Positions 1 to 5,524 of a DNA stretch of 5,524 bases are shown one piece after another. Within the stretch, counting starts at the first letter, position 1. Every line of letters begins with the position of its first letter. The notes beneath the pieces are model-generated. The model was given only the letters and a program-made list of their open reading frames with translations. It made no database searches and had not been told where the DNA came from. The DNA is from Alphaproteobacteria bacterium. GTDB taxonomy: Bacteria; Pseudomonadota; Alphaproteobacteria; Rhizobiales; Hyphomicrobiaceae. The translations under genes and the position numbers were made by a program. The stretch is from the NCBI GenBank assembly GCA_022600335.1, contig JAHZKN010000022.1, positions 1 to 5,524 on the forward strand. Direction: 5' to 3'.

Positions 1-35
1 ATAATCCAAAAAACAGCGGATCGACGGGGTGGCGA

Positions 36-3000
36 TCAGGTCGCCTCCAGTTGAAGGCTTGGATCTTGATCTGGCTCTGAAGAACGTGAAGGTTTCGGCT
101 CTCTGTCGACAACGCGGTAAAACACGGCGTAAAGGCACGGAACAACAATCAAGGTCAGCAGCGTTCCAACAATAAGACCTCCAGAAATCACCACCGCAAG
201 ATCATAAAAAAGAACGTCGCGGGAAAGGATGATCGGCAACAGCCCCATCGCTGTTGTGCATGTTGTCATGATGATGGGTTGCAAGCGACGGACACCGGCT
301 TCAACAATGGCGTCCTGTTCCGACCGTCCTAACTCCTTCTCGATTTCTATTCGGTCGATTAGAACGATCGCATTGTTGATGACGATACCGGCAAGTGCCA
401 AAAAACCAAGAATGCCCATAAAACTGAAATTTGCACCCGGCATCAAAAGCAGCGAAAGCGCAACACCTGTGATGGACAAAGGGATGGTCAACAAAACGAT
501 GGTTGGTTTTTTAAAGCTGTCAAATTGCCAGACAAGAACAAGTATCATGATCGCAAAAGCCAGCGGCACATTGCCAAATAGTGCGGTTTGAGCGTCGCTG
601 GACCCCTCGATCTCGCCACCTTTTTCAATCCGGTACAGGGGTGGCAAGGATTGCTGTAGGGCTGCAACTTCTTTCGACATTTCTGCATCCAGCGCAGCAG
701 CTGTCAGCCGATCACTCTTTCCGGAAACCGTAATGACACGCTCAAGGTCACGGCGTTTGACTTGCGAAAAGCCAAACCTTGGTGCGAGTTTTGCCACTTG
801 CTCCAAAGGAACCGGGCTGCCGCCAGAAACCGCAATATTGAGAGACCGCAATCGTGACAGTTGCGTTCGCTCATCGACACCCGTGCGGAACACCACTGGT
901 ATTGATAGGTCGTCAATGCGGTAATCCGTAACCTCGACGCCAGACAGTTGGTTGGACAGAGAATTGGCGATGTCCTGTGATGTGATGCCAACGCGGCGGG
1001 CGGCATCCTGGTCGATAACAACACGAAGGGTCGCGGTCGGATTTTTCCAATCGTCCGTAATGTTTACGGTTCCCGGAATGCGCCGCATGGCGAGTTGAAG
1101 TTGCTCGGCGCTCTTTTTCAAAATTTTCTCATCTGGACCCGAGATGCGATACTCAACAAGCCCTGCCTCATTCGGTCCCATGGACATCGCTTTGGGAAAA
1201 ATTTCGGCTTCTGGAACGCTATCGACTGCAAATCGCATGACGCGCTGGCGCAACGTGGCGACGTCTTGCGGCGTCTTCACATTCACAAGCATGTACGCTG
1301 TGTTCGGAGTTCCATCGACGGGGCTGAGCGCGAGATAAAAGCGCGGACCACCATCAGCAATATACGTCACGACGCTAACAACGTCTGGGTTCTTCTCCTT
1401 ATCGAGGAGCCAGGTTTCCAGTCGCTTGGTGACGGCGCGGGTCGCAAGCGTATTGTGCCCTTGGGGAAGCTCAACCAGAACCTGAAGCTGAGTCCGCTCT
1501 GATCCTGGGAAAAATGTCTTCGACACAAAACCAAAGAGAAACACACCAACGAACAAAGTGGAAAACGCTGCTGCAACGGAAATATATTTTTTTCTGAGGC
1601 ACGCTCGAATGAGGCCGCGATAACGCTCATAGTACCAGGCACCATAGGCCTTATCGTCATCAACCGTTTCACCAACTTTGAGAAACCACAGACAGAACAG
1701 GATCAACGCGGTCAAAGCAACAACCCAGCTTACTAACAGAGCAATCGCAATCACCAACGAGATTGATCGCGTGTACTCACCCGCACCGCCTGGCGCCAAC
1801 ATGAGTGGCATAAAGGCAAGAATGGTTGTCAGCGATGCAGCGAGCAAAGGGTTCGAAAGGCTTTGTCCTGTCTCCAACGCAGCCTGAATGCGCTCTTGGC
1901 CCCGCTTTATCCGATTTCCAAAGTCTTCAGCAACGACAATTCCGTTGTCGACAAGTAGACCAAGTGAAATGATGAGTGATGCCAGGGACATCCTCTCAAG
2001 TTCGATCCCAAGCAACCGCATTGCAATTACCGTGATCACCATCACAAGCGGCACCATCGCGCCAACGATCAGGCCCGTTCGAAACCCTAGAAATGCAATC
2101 ACGACACCAAGGACAATCAGGATCGTCTGCCAAAGATTGTTGAACACGCCAAAGATGGCAGTTCTAATTTCTTTCGGCTGCCATGTGATGAGATCAAGCT
2201 GAAAACCAACTGGAAGTGTGCCGTTAAATGACGTCACGACTTTCTGCAAAGCCTCACCCATGACGAAAGCATTAAACTGATCAACCATGGAGACTGAAAC
2301 AACGATAGCCTCCTTACCATTCCAAAACGCAGGTTGCTTGGGAGGATCCTCGAAGTCGAAAGATATGGTCGCAATATCCGACAGATAGACCGTGCTTTTG
2401 CTGTCAGGCAAGGCAATAGAAATCTTTTTGATGTCATCGATTGAACCAAGATCTCCACTCGGTTCAATGGTAAAAGATTTGCCATTCGCCTCAATCCGCC
2501 CCCCTGGGAGAATAACGTTCTGTTGTGAAATCGCTGACTGGATCGCAGTGGCAGTGAGCCCCATACGAGACAAGCGTATGTTGTCAAACTCAACAAATAC
2601 ACGCGGCTCGATCCGGCCAAAGAACTCAACCTTTCGGACACCCGGCACGCGCGCGTATATCACGCGCCTTAGAGCCTTTGACGCTTCATACATCTCAACG
2701 TTAGTGAAGCCCTCCGCTGTCATCGCGATGGTTGCCATCGCAACATTGCCTTCATCGTCAAAAACTTGCGGTCCCAGCGTTCCCGACGGCAGCTCAGGTT
2801 TTACGTCATCAATTTTGTTGCGCAGATCCGACCAAATTGGCGTCATATCCGTATATTTATCGGCAATCGTAATCTTGACCAGCGACTGGCCGACTGAAGA
2901 AATCGTCTCTAGCTCGTCGACCTCCGGCATTTCTCGAATTTTTTCTTCAAGCTTAGATGTAATCAGGTTTTCGACTCTGTTCGCCGACATTCCTGGGAAG

Positions 3001-3146
3001 GTTGCGATGACAGACGCTGATCGAATTGTAATCGCAGGGTCTTCGCGGGATGGATGGTTGAGAATACTGATCGGCCCGATCAACAGCACAACGATCAGAA
3101 AGGCAATGGTCAGCGCACGATTGTTCAATGCCAGACGGGTCAGCAT
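36..3146 (-). CDS. RND-superfamily multidrug/solvent efflux permease (AcrB/HAE-1-like), inner-membrane subunit
   Basis: A 1036-residue protein, the usual length for RND efflux permeases, which form inner-membrane trimers that export amphiphilic compounds using the proton gradient. The layout is typical: first helix at about 10-29, large periplasmic loop about 31-330, helices 2-6 between about 336 and 489, helix 7 about 521-543, second periplasmic loop about 546-855, helices 8-12 between about 856 and 1010, then a charged cytoplasmic tail. Helix 4 carries LGLLVDNGIVVAED (395-408) and helix 10 carries GIVINNAIVLID (920-931). By alignment from memory to AcrB, D400 matches D407, R954 matches R971 and T961 matches T978, while D408 and K940 are replaced by N401 and N924. 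The ATG at 3146 has a good AGGGAG ribosome binding site. The gene follows its adaptor after 9 bases and ends the operon. The RND family assignment is firm; the substrate is unknown, and the DN/NN motifs suggest a subfamily distinct from classical AcrB. Confidence 0.97.
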   Translation of the reverse strand: MLTRLALNNRALTIAFLIVVLLIGPISILNHPSREDPAITIRSASVIATFPGMSANRVENLITSKLEEKIREMPEVDELETISSVGQSLVKITIADKYTDMTPIWSDLRNKIDDVKPELPSGTLGPQVFDDEGNVAMATIAMTAEGFTNVEMYEASKALRRVIYARVPGVRKVEFFGRIEPRVFVEFDNIRLSRMGLTATAIQSAISQQNVILPGGRIEANGKSFTIEPSGDLGSIDDIKKISIALPDSKSTVYLSDIATISFDFEDPPKQPAFWNGKEAIVVSVSMVDQFNAFVMGEALQKVVTSFNGTLPVGFQLDLITWQPKEIRTAIFGVFNNLWQTILIVLGVVIAFLGFRTGLIVGAMVPLVMVITVIAMRLLGIELERMSLASLIISLGLLVDNGIVVAEDFGNRIKRGQERIQAALETGQSLSNPLLAASLTTILAFMPLMLAPGGAGEYTRSISLVIAIALLVSWVVALTALILFCLWFLKVGETVDDDKAYGAWYYERYRGLIRACLRKKYISVAAAFSTLFVGVFLFGFVSKTFFPGSERTQLQVLVELPQGHNTLATRAVTKRLETWLLDKEKNPDVVSVVTYIADGGPRFYLALSPVDGTPNTAYMLVNVKTPQDVATLRQRVMRFAVDSVPEAEIFPKAMSMGPNEAGLVEYRISGPDEKILKKSAEQLQLAMRRIPGTVNITDDWKNPTATLRVVIDQDAARRVGITSQDIANSLSNQLSGVEVTDYRIDDLSIPVVFRTGVDERTQLSRLRSLNIAVSGGSPVPLEQVAKLAPRFGFSQVKRRDLERVITVSGKSDRLTAAALDAEMSKEVAALQQSLPPLYRIEKGGEIEGSSDAQTALFGNVPLAFAIMILVLVWQFDSFKKPTIVLLTIPLSITGVALSLLLMPGANFSFMGILGFLALAGIVINNAIVLIDRIEIEKELGRSEQDAIVEAGVRRLQPIIMTTCTTAMGLLPIILSRDVLFYDLAVVISGGLIVGTLLTLIVVPCLYAVFYRVVDREPKPSRSSEPDQDPSLQLEAT

Positions 3147-3151
3147 GGTTG

Positions 3152-3157
3152 CTCCCT
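3152..3157 (-). promoter_or_regulatory. Ribosome binding site of the permease gene, overlapping the adaptor stop codon
   Basis: Read on the minus strand, the sequence is TAGGGAGCAACCATG. AGGGAG is a strong Shine-Dalgarno match five bases before the permease ATG, and its first two bases are the last two of the adaptor TAG stop codon (3156-3158). This fixes the permease start and implies that translation of the permease is coupled to termination on the adaptor, which would help balance the two subunits. Confidence 0.8.
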
Positions 3158-4256
3158 AGAACGATTTTTCAGCATCAAGAAGTCGAACCTTCATGCCGTC
3201 GTACATTTGTCCAACACCAGCAACCGCAATGATATCGCCGGGCTTAATATCTCCGACTATCTCAGGCATGTTGCCTTTTATACCTACGACCTTCACGGCA
3301 GTCTGCCGAACCGTCTCTGTTTTTGGATCGTAGATAAAGATCGTGCCTTGGTTTTCCGCGACGTCCGGCTTTAGCGCCCCGACAGGTATTGAGTACGCTT
3401 TCCCGGTGGCTTCGCCTTTAAACGCAATAACCACTTGCGCACTCATGCCTGGTCGCAATTCAGGTGGTGATTTCTCAAGCCGAACCGTGACAGGGAAGGC
3501 GTTTGCATCTCCAGCTTGTGGCGAAACTTCAGTCACAAGACCCTTCGTCGATGCGCCATTCAAAGGAGATAGTTTAACAGTGACCGCATCACCAACCTTG
3601 ACAAATCCGATAAGAGTTTCTGGAACCGAAACCTCAACTTCATTTTCACCTTGCGTTTGCAGCTTGTAAATTGCTTCACCAGCTTTCACTTCTTCAAACA
3701 CTTCAACGGTGCGTTCAGAAACAGTTCCTGAAAACGGCGCCTCCAGCACTGTCTTTTCGAGGTCTCTTTTTTTGAGTTCGAGTTGACTGCGGGCAATACC
3801 GACTTGCCCCTCAGCATTTGCAAAGTTGACTATTGCTGTGTCGAGTGAAGTTTTCGTTGTGTAGCGGCTCTTCCACAACTCTTCTTTTTGCGACAGTTTG
3901 CTGCGCGCATCTTCAAGCGATGCGTTGGCTTGCTTCAGTGAGAATTCTGCTTGCTTGACTTCCAACTCAATAGACTTGGGGTCAAGGCGTGCAATAACTT
4001 CGCCTTTTTTGACGGCATCCCCAATTTTCTTGGACATCACGGTAACACTGCCATTGATCTCAAACGCCACATTAGCGCTGGTGCCTGCTTTTACGACACC
4101 GGCAAGTTGGCGGGTATCGTTCTGTGCTAGCTTGTCTATTTTCATGTATTTTATAGAGCGAGGTGGCAGCTCAACGTTTTCGACTTTCGCTTCGTTGCAA
4201 CCTGCTAGACTAACGGTGAGCAGTGAAAGTAATCCTAGTAGCAGTGGGCGATTCAT
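3156..4256 (-). CDS. RND efflux periplasmic adaptor (membrane fusion protein), lipoprotein
   Basis: A 366-residue adaptor of the HlyD/AcrA type, which bridges an RND permease to an outer-membrane TolC-like channel. The N-terminus has a lipoprotein signal: R3, a hydrophobic stretch (5-16) and the lipobox LAGC (17-20), so C20 should be lipidated and the protein anchored facing the periplasm. Domains in order: first half of the lipoyl domain about 60-95 (FEINGSVTVM, then GDAVKKGEVIARLD); alpha-helical coiled-coil hairpin about 95-167, rich in K, E, Q and A; second lipoyl half about 168-200 (LEAPFSGTVSERTVEVFEEV, then KAGEAIYKLQ); beta-barrel about 203-280 with LRPGMSAQVVI; membrane-proximal domain about 285-360. 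The ATG at 4256 is chosen because it gives a complete signal peptide; the upstream Shine-Dalgarno is weak (CGAG about nine bases before it). It is the first gene of the operon with the permease. No outer-membrane factor gene is nearby, so a TolC encoded elsewhere is probably used. Confidence 0.96.
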   Translation of the reverse strand: MNRPLLLGLLSLLTVSLAGCNEAKVENVELPPRSIKYMKIDKLAQNDTRQLAGVVKAGTSANVAFEINGSVTVMSKKIGDAVKKGEVIARLDPKSIELEVKQAEFSLKQANASLEDARSKLSQKEELWKSRYTTKTSLDTAIVNFANAEGQVGIARSQLELKKRDLEKTVLEAPFSGTVSERTVEVFEEVKAGEAIYKLQTQGENEVEVSVPETLIGFVKVGDAVTVKLSPLNGASTKGLVTEVSPQAGDANAFPVTVRLEKSPPELRPGMSAQVVIAFKGEATGKAYSIPVGALKPDVAENQGTIFIYDPKTETVRQTAVKVVGIKGNMPEIVGDIKPGDIIAVAGVGQMYDGMKVRLLDAEKSF

Positions 4257-4285
4257 AATCGTTGGCTCGTTTGATAAAAGTTTCT

Positions 4286-4297
4286 ATCGTGAACGAT
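4286..4297. promoter_or_regulatory. Candidate operator: perfect inverted repeat in the divergent intergenic region
   Basis: ATCGT-GA-ACGAT is a perfect palindrome with 5-base arms, 30 bases upstream of the adaptor ATG and 79 bases upstream of the channel ATG. On the minus strand it lies between, and slightly overlaps, a weak promoter-like pair: TTGATC (4300-4295) and TATCAA (4276-4271), 18 bases apart. Efflux operons of this type are often controlled by TetR- or MarR-family repressors that bind such symmetric sites near the promoter. The arms are short enough to arise by chance and no regulator gene is in the window, so this is a suggestion only. Confidence 0.25.
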
Positions 4298-4376
4298 CAA
4301 GCCATCAACGCCATGTGGCAACAAGCTTGAGGTGTGAGATGGAACCTACAGTGGAGCGAAAGAAAGACAAGACGCA

Positions 4377-4814
4377 ATGACGACAATTACTCAAATTTTG
4401 TGGGGGAGTGCCGTGCTGGTTCTTTGCTCCCTATTGCATGTGTTTATGCTTGTGTATATTGCGCGAAATATTCAGCGCTACGTCCGTCATTTGAATCACA
4501 TCCACGAATTTGCACGTTGGACCCTCCTCGTATCAGCTGTATTTTTGACTGTCGTTCTTGCCCATACCATTCAAGTCTGGGCGTGGGCATTATCATTTTA
4601 TGGCCTTGGCGCATTGCCAGACATGAGCAGCTCCATCTACTTTTCACTGATCACATACACGACCGTTGGCTACGGTGATGTAACTCTAGATCATAACTAC
4701 CGTGTTTTTGCAGCAATGGCGTCTGTGACTGGCCTTTTAAATTTTGGCCTCAGCACCGCTTTTTTGGTGGGACTATTTTCGCGCATGCTAGAAAAAGATG
4801 GCAACCGCGTCTGA
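4377..4814 (+). CDS. Small potassium-channel-like membrane protein (Ion_trans_2 pore domain, three helices)
   Basis: A 145-residue protein with a pore-loop cation-channel module. Predicted parts: helix 1 about 7-29; a basic cytoplasmic linker about 30-46 with several R and H; outer pore helix about 47-71; a re-entrant pore helix about 84-94; the selectivity filter TVGYGD at 96-101; inner helix about 106-134 with G119 near the usual gating hinge; and a short tail. TVGYGD is the canonical K+ filter, so selective K+ passage across the inner membrane is expected. Positive charges place the N-terminus outside and the C-terminus inside. There is no RCK/TrkA-N domain, S4 voltage sensor or cyclic-nucleotide domain. 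ATG 4377 is the first possible start after an in-frame TGA at 4335, but its Shine-Dalgarno is poor (GGAG at 4353-4356 is too far away). It is divergent from the efflux operon. The channel fold is secure; gating signal and physiological role are unknown. Confidence 0.9.
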   Translation: MTTITQILWGSAVLVLCSLLHVFMLVYIARNIQRYVRHLNHIHEFARWTLLVSAVFLTVVLAHTIQVWAWALSFYGLGALPDMSSSIYFSLITYTTVGYGDVTLDHNYRVFAAMASVTGLLNFGLSTAFLVGLFSRMLEKDGNRV

Positions 4815-4953
4815 TTGTTCAGACAGGGTGTTGATGCGGGCTTCAGCCGTTAGCCGACGGGTTGGCGCCCCTACTCATTGTCTAAATGGCGTCCCGAGCG
4901 GGCCAACCAGTAGAAGTCTCACTGACGCCAGCGCGGCGACAGCAAGCAGACAC

Positions 4954-4998
4954 AAAAAAAGCCGCGCGGCAGATCAAAAAAGACCAACGCCGCGCGGC
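4954..4998 (-). terminator. Rho-independent terminator of ssb
   Basis: On the minus strand, a 10-base stem GCCGCGCGGC (4998-4989) is followed by an 18-base loop, the matching arm GCCGCGCGGC (4970-4961) and seven T residues (4960-4954). It starts 29 bases after the ssb stop codon. An all-GC stem directly followed by a T-run is a textbook intrinsic terminator. There is no T-run after the stem on the plus strand, so it should work mainly for ssb and not for the channel gene. Each arm is itself a palindrome, so the two arms are identical when read in the same direction. Confidence 0.9.
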
Positions 4999-5027
4999 CG
5001 ATACATTCGCTTTAAACCGTTGCGAGT

Positions 5028-5524
5028 TTAAAACGGGATTTCATCATCTAGCTGCTTGTCAAACTTGGCACCGCCATTGCTGCCAGAGCCATTACCAGAA
5101 GAGGCAACACTTTCGTATTCCGCCTGGCCACCGCTTTCTTGCAGACCCTGTCCTGCACCGGCACCAGCACCAGCACCAGAAGAGCGTCCGTCAAGCATCG
5201 TCAAAGAGCCATTGAAGCCGTGCAACACAACCTCTGTGGAATAGCGATCCTGACCCTGCTGGTCCTGCCACTTGCGGGTTTGCAATTGGCCTTCAATGTA
5301 AACCTTGGAGCCTTTGCGCAAGTACTGCTCAACAATCCGGCACAACGGCTCGCTGAAAATCACAACCGAATGCCATTCTGTTTTTTCGCGCCGTTCACCA
5401 CTTGTTTTATCGCGCCAGCTTTCGCTGGTGGCGACACGCAAGTTGGCGATTGGACGGCCGTCTTGAGTTCGGCGAATTTCCGGGTCGCGGCCCAGATTGC
5501 CAATCAAAATGACCTTGTTAACAG
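5028..5524 (-). CDS. ssb: Single-stranded DNA-binding protein SSB (5' end beyond the window)
   Basis: SSB coats single-stranded DNA in replication, recombination and repair and recruits partner enzymes through its C-terminal tip. The readable part begins [20 protein letters not shown], close to the N-terminus of bacterial SSBs, so only a few codons are missing; an internal TTG at 5507 is not the true start. The OB-fold covers about the first 110 visible residues, with the DNA-stacking aromatics in [14 protein letters not shown] and TRKW matching W40, W54, F60 and W88 of E. coli [22 protein letters not shown] is a classic SSB block. A glycine-rich disordered linker with a Gly-Ala repeat follows, and the protein ends in the acidic partner-binding tip DDEIPF and TAA at 5030-5028. 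Visible length is 164 residues. It is transcribed toward the channel gene and ends at a strong terminator. Its promoter and start lie outside the window. Confidence 0.97.
   Translation of the reverse strand, partial: VNKVILIGNLGRDPEIRRTQDGRPIANLRVATSESWRDKTSGERREKTEWHSVVIFSEPLCRIVEQYLRKGSKVYIEGQLQTRKWQDQQGQDRYSTEVVLHGFNGSLTMLDGRSSGAGAGAGAGQGLQESGGQAEYESVASSGNGSGSNGGAKFDKQLDDEIPF
5155..5178 (-). repeat. Four-copy hexanucleotide tandem repeat encoding Gly-Ala in the SSB linker
   Basis: On the plus strand, one GCACCG unit is followed by three GCACCA units, making a 6-base tandem repeat inside ssb. It encodes the GAGAGAGAG stretch of the disordered linker between the OB-fold and the DDEIPF tip. 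Copy-number change by replication slippage would keep the reading frame and only lengthen or shorten the linker. Confidence 0.7.

Noticed and set aside
8..48. Possible terminator after the permease: two competing weak stems (19-23 with 33-37; 28-35 with 41-48) and six T residues on the minus strand at 13-8
   Set aside because: The first stem is only 5 base pairs and is separated from the T-run by 5 bases; the second overlaps the stop codon and is 14 bases from the T-run. Neither is a convincing intrinsic terminator, and the downstream sequence is cut off.
2392..3159. A 255-codon open frame on the plus strand, antisense to the start of the permease gene
   Set aside because: It lies almost entirely over the well-supported permease, its translation shows no recognisable domain, and it is rich in Ser, Arg and Ile as expected of an antisense shadow. 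Other open frames over the permease and adaptor were dropped for the same reason.
4334..4678. An open frame starting at GTG 4334 in a different frame from the channel gene
   Set aside because: It overlaps the TVGYGD channel gene out of frame and gives a Cys/Arg/His-rich sequence with no domain; the channel frame is clearly the real one.
4860..4908. Inverted repeat GGTTGGC / GCCAACC downstream of the channel gene
   Set aside because: The loop is 35 bases and no T-run follows on the plus strand, so it is a poor terminator and may be chance.
4798..5031. An open frame on the plus strand running through the channel/ssb intergenic region and the terminator
   Set aside because: Its translation is low-complexity and basic, it crosses the GC-palindrome terminator, and no ribosome binding site or family resemblance is visible.
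5028..5507. ssb beginning at TTG 5507
   Set aside because: The frame stays open to the window edge and the upstream codons read VNKVI, which is conserved SSB sequence, so the true start is outside the window.

Overview
The window looks like ordinary chromosome from a Gram-negative bacterium, most likely an alphaproteobacterium (possibly a marine Rhizobiales or Rhodobacterales member) with moderate GC content. The tripartite-pump genes and the lipoprotein signal indicate an outer membrane. The single-stranded DNA-binding protein (SSB) has a core and an ending ([13 protein letters not shown], then DDEIPF at the C-terminus) that resemble alphaproteobacterial SSBs. The taxonomic call is inference from protein flavour; there is no rRNA or other marker gene here.

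Layout from left to right. Positions 36-3146 (minus strand) encode a full-length RND-superfamily inner-membrane efflux permease. Just upstream of it in the same transcript, 3156-4256 (minus strand) encodes its periplasmic adaptor, a lipoprotein. The two genes are 9 bases apart, and the permease ribosome binding site overlaps the adaptor stop codon, so they form a tightly coupled two-gene operon. A 120-base divergent intergenic region (4257-4376) follows, with a short perfect inverted repeat that could be an operator. Positions 4377-4814 (plus strand) encode a small three-helix potassium-channel-like protein with the selectivity filter TVGYGD. Positions 4815-5027 are non-coding and hold a strong rho-independent terminator (4954-4998) serving the gene on the right. 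Positions 5028-5524 (minus strand) carry most of ssb, whose first few codons lie beyond the right edge.

The adaptor and permease should work together as a proton-driven exporter of drugs, detergents or other amphiphiles. They would need an outer-membrane TolC-type channel encoded elsewhere; neither it nor a local regulator is present. The potassium-channel gene is divergent from the pump operon and may share its control region, but a functional link is only a hypothesis. The ssb gene is a housekeeping replication/repair gene that converges with the channel gene.

I see no CRISPR array, insertion sequence, tRNA, phage gene or obviously novel multi-gene system. The points most worth a second look are the replacement of two key proton-relay residues in the permease by asparagines, and the minimal sensor-less potassium channel placed head-to-head with an efflux operon.
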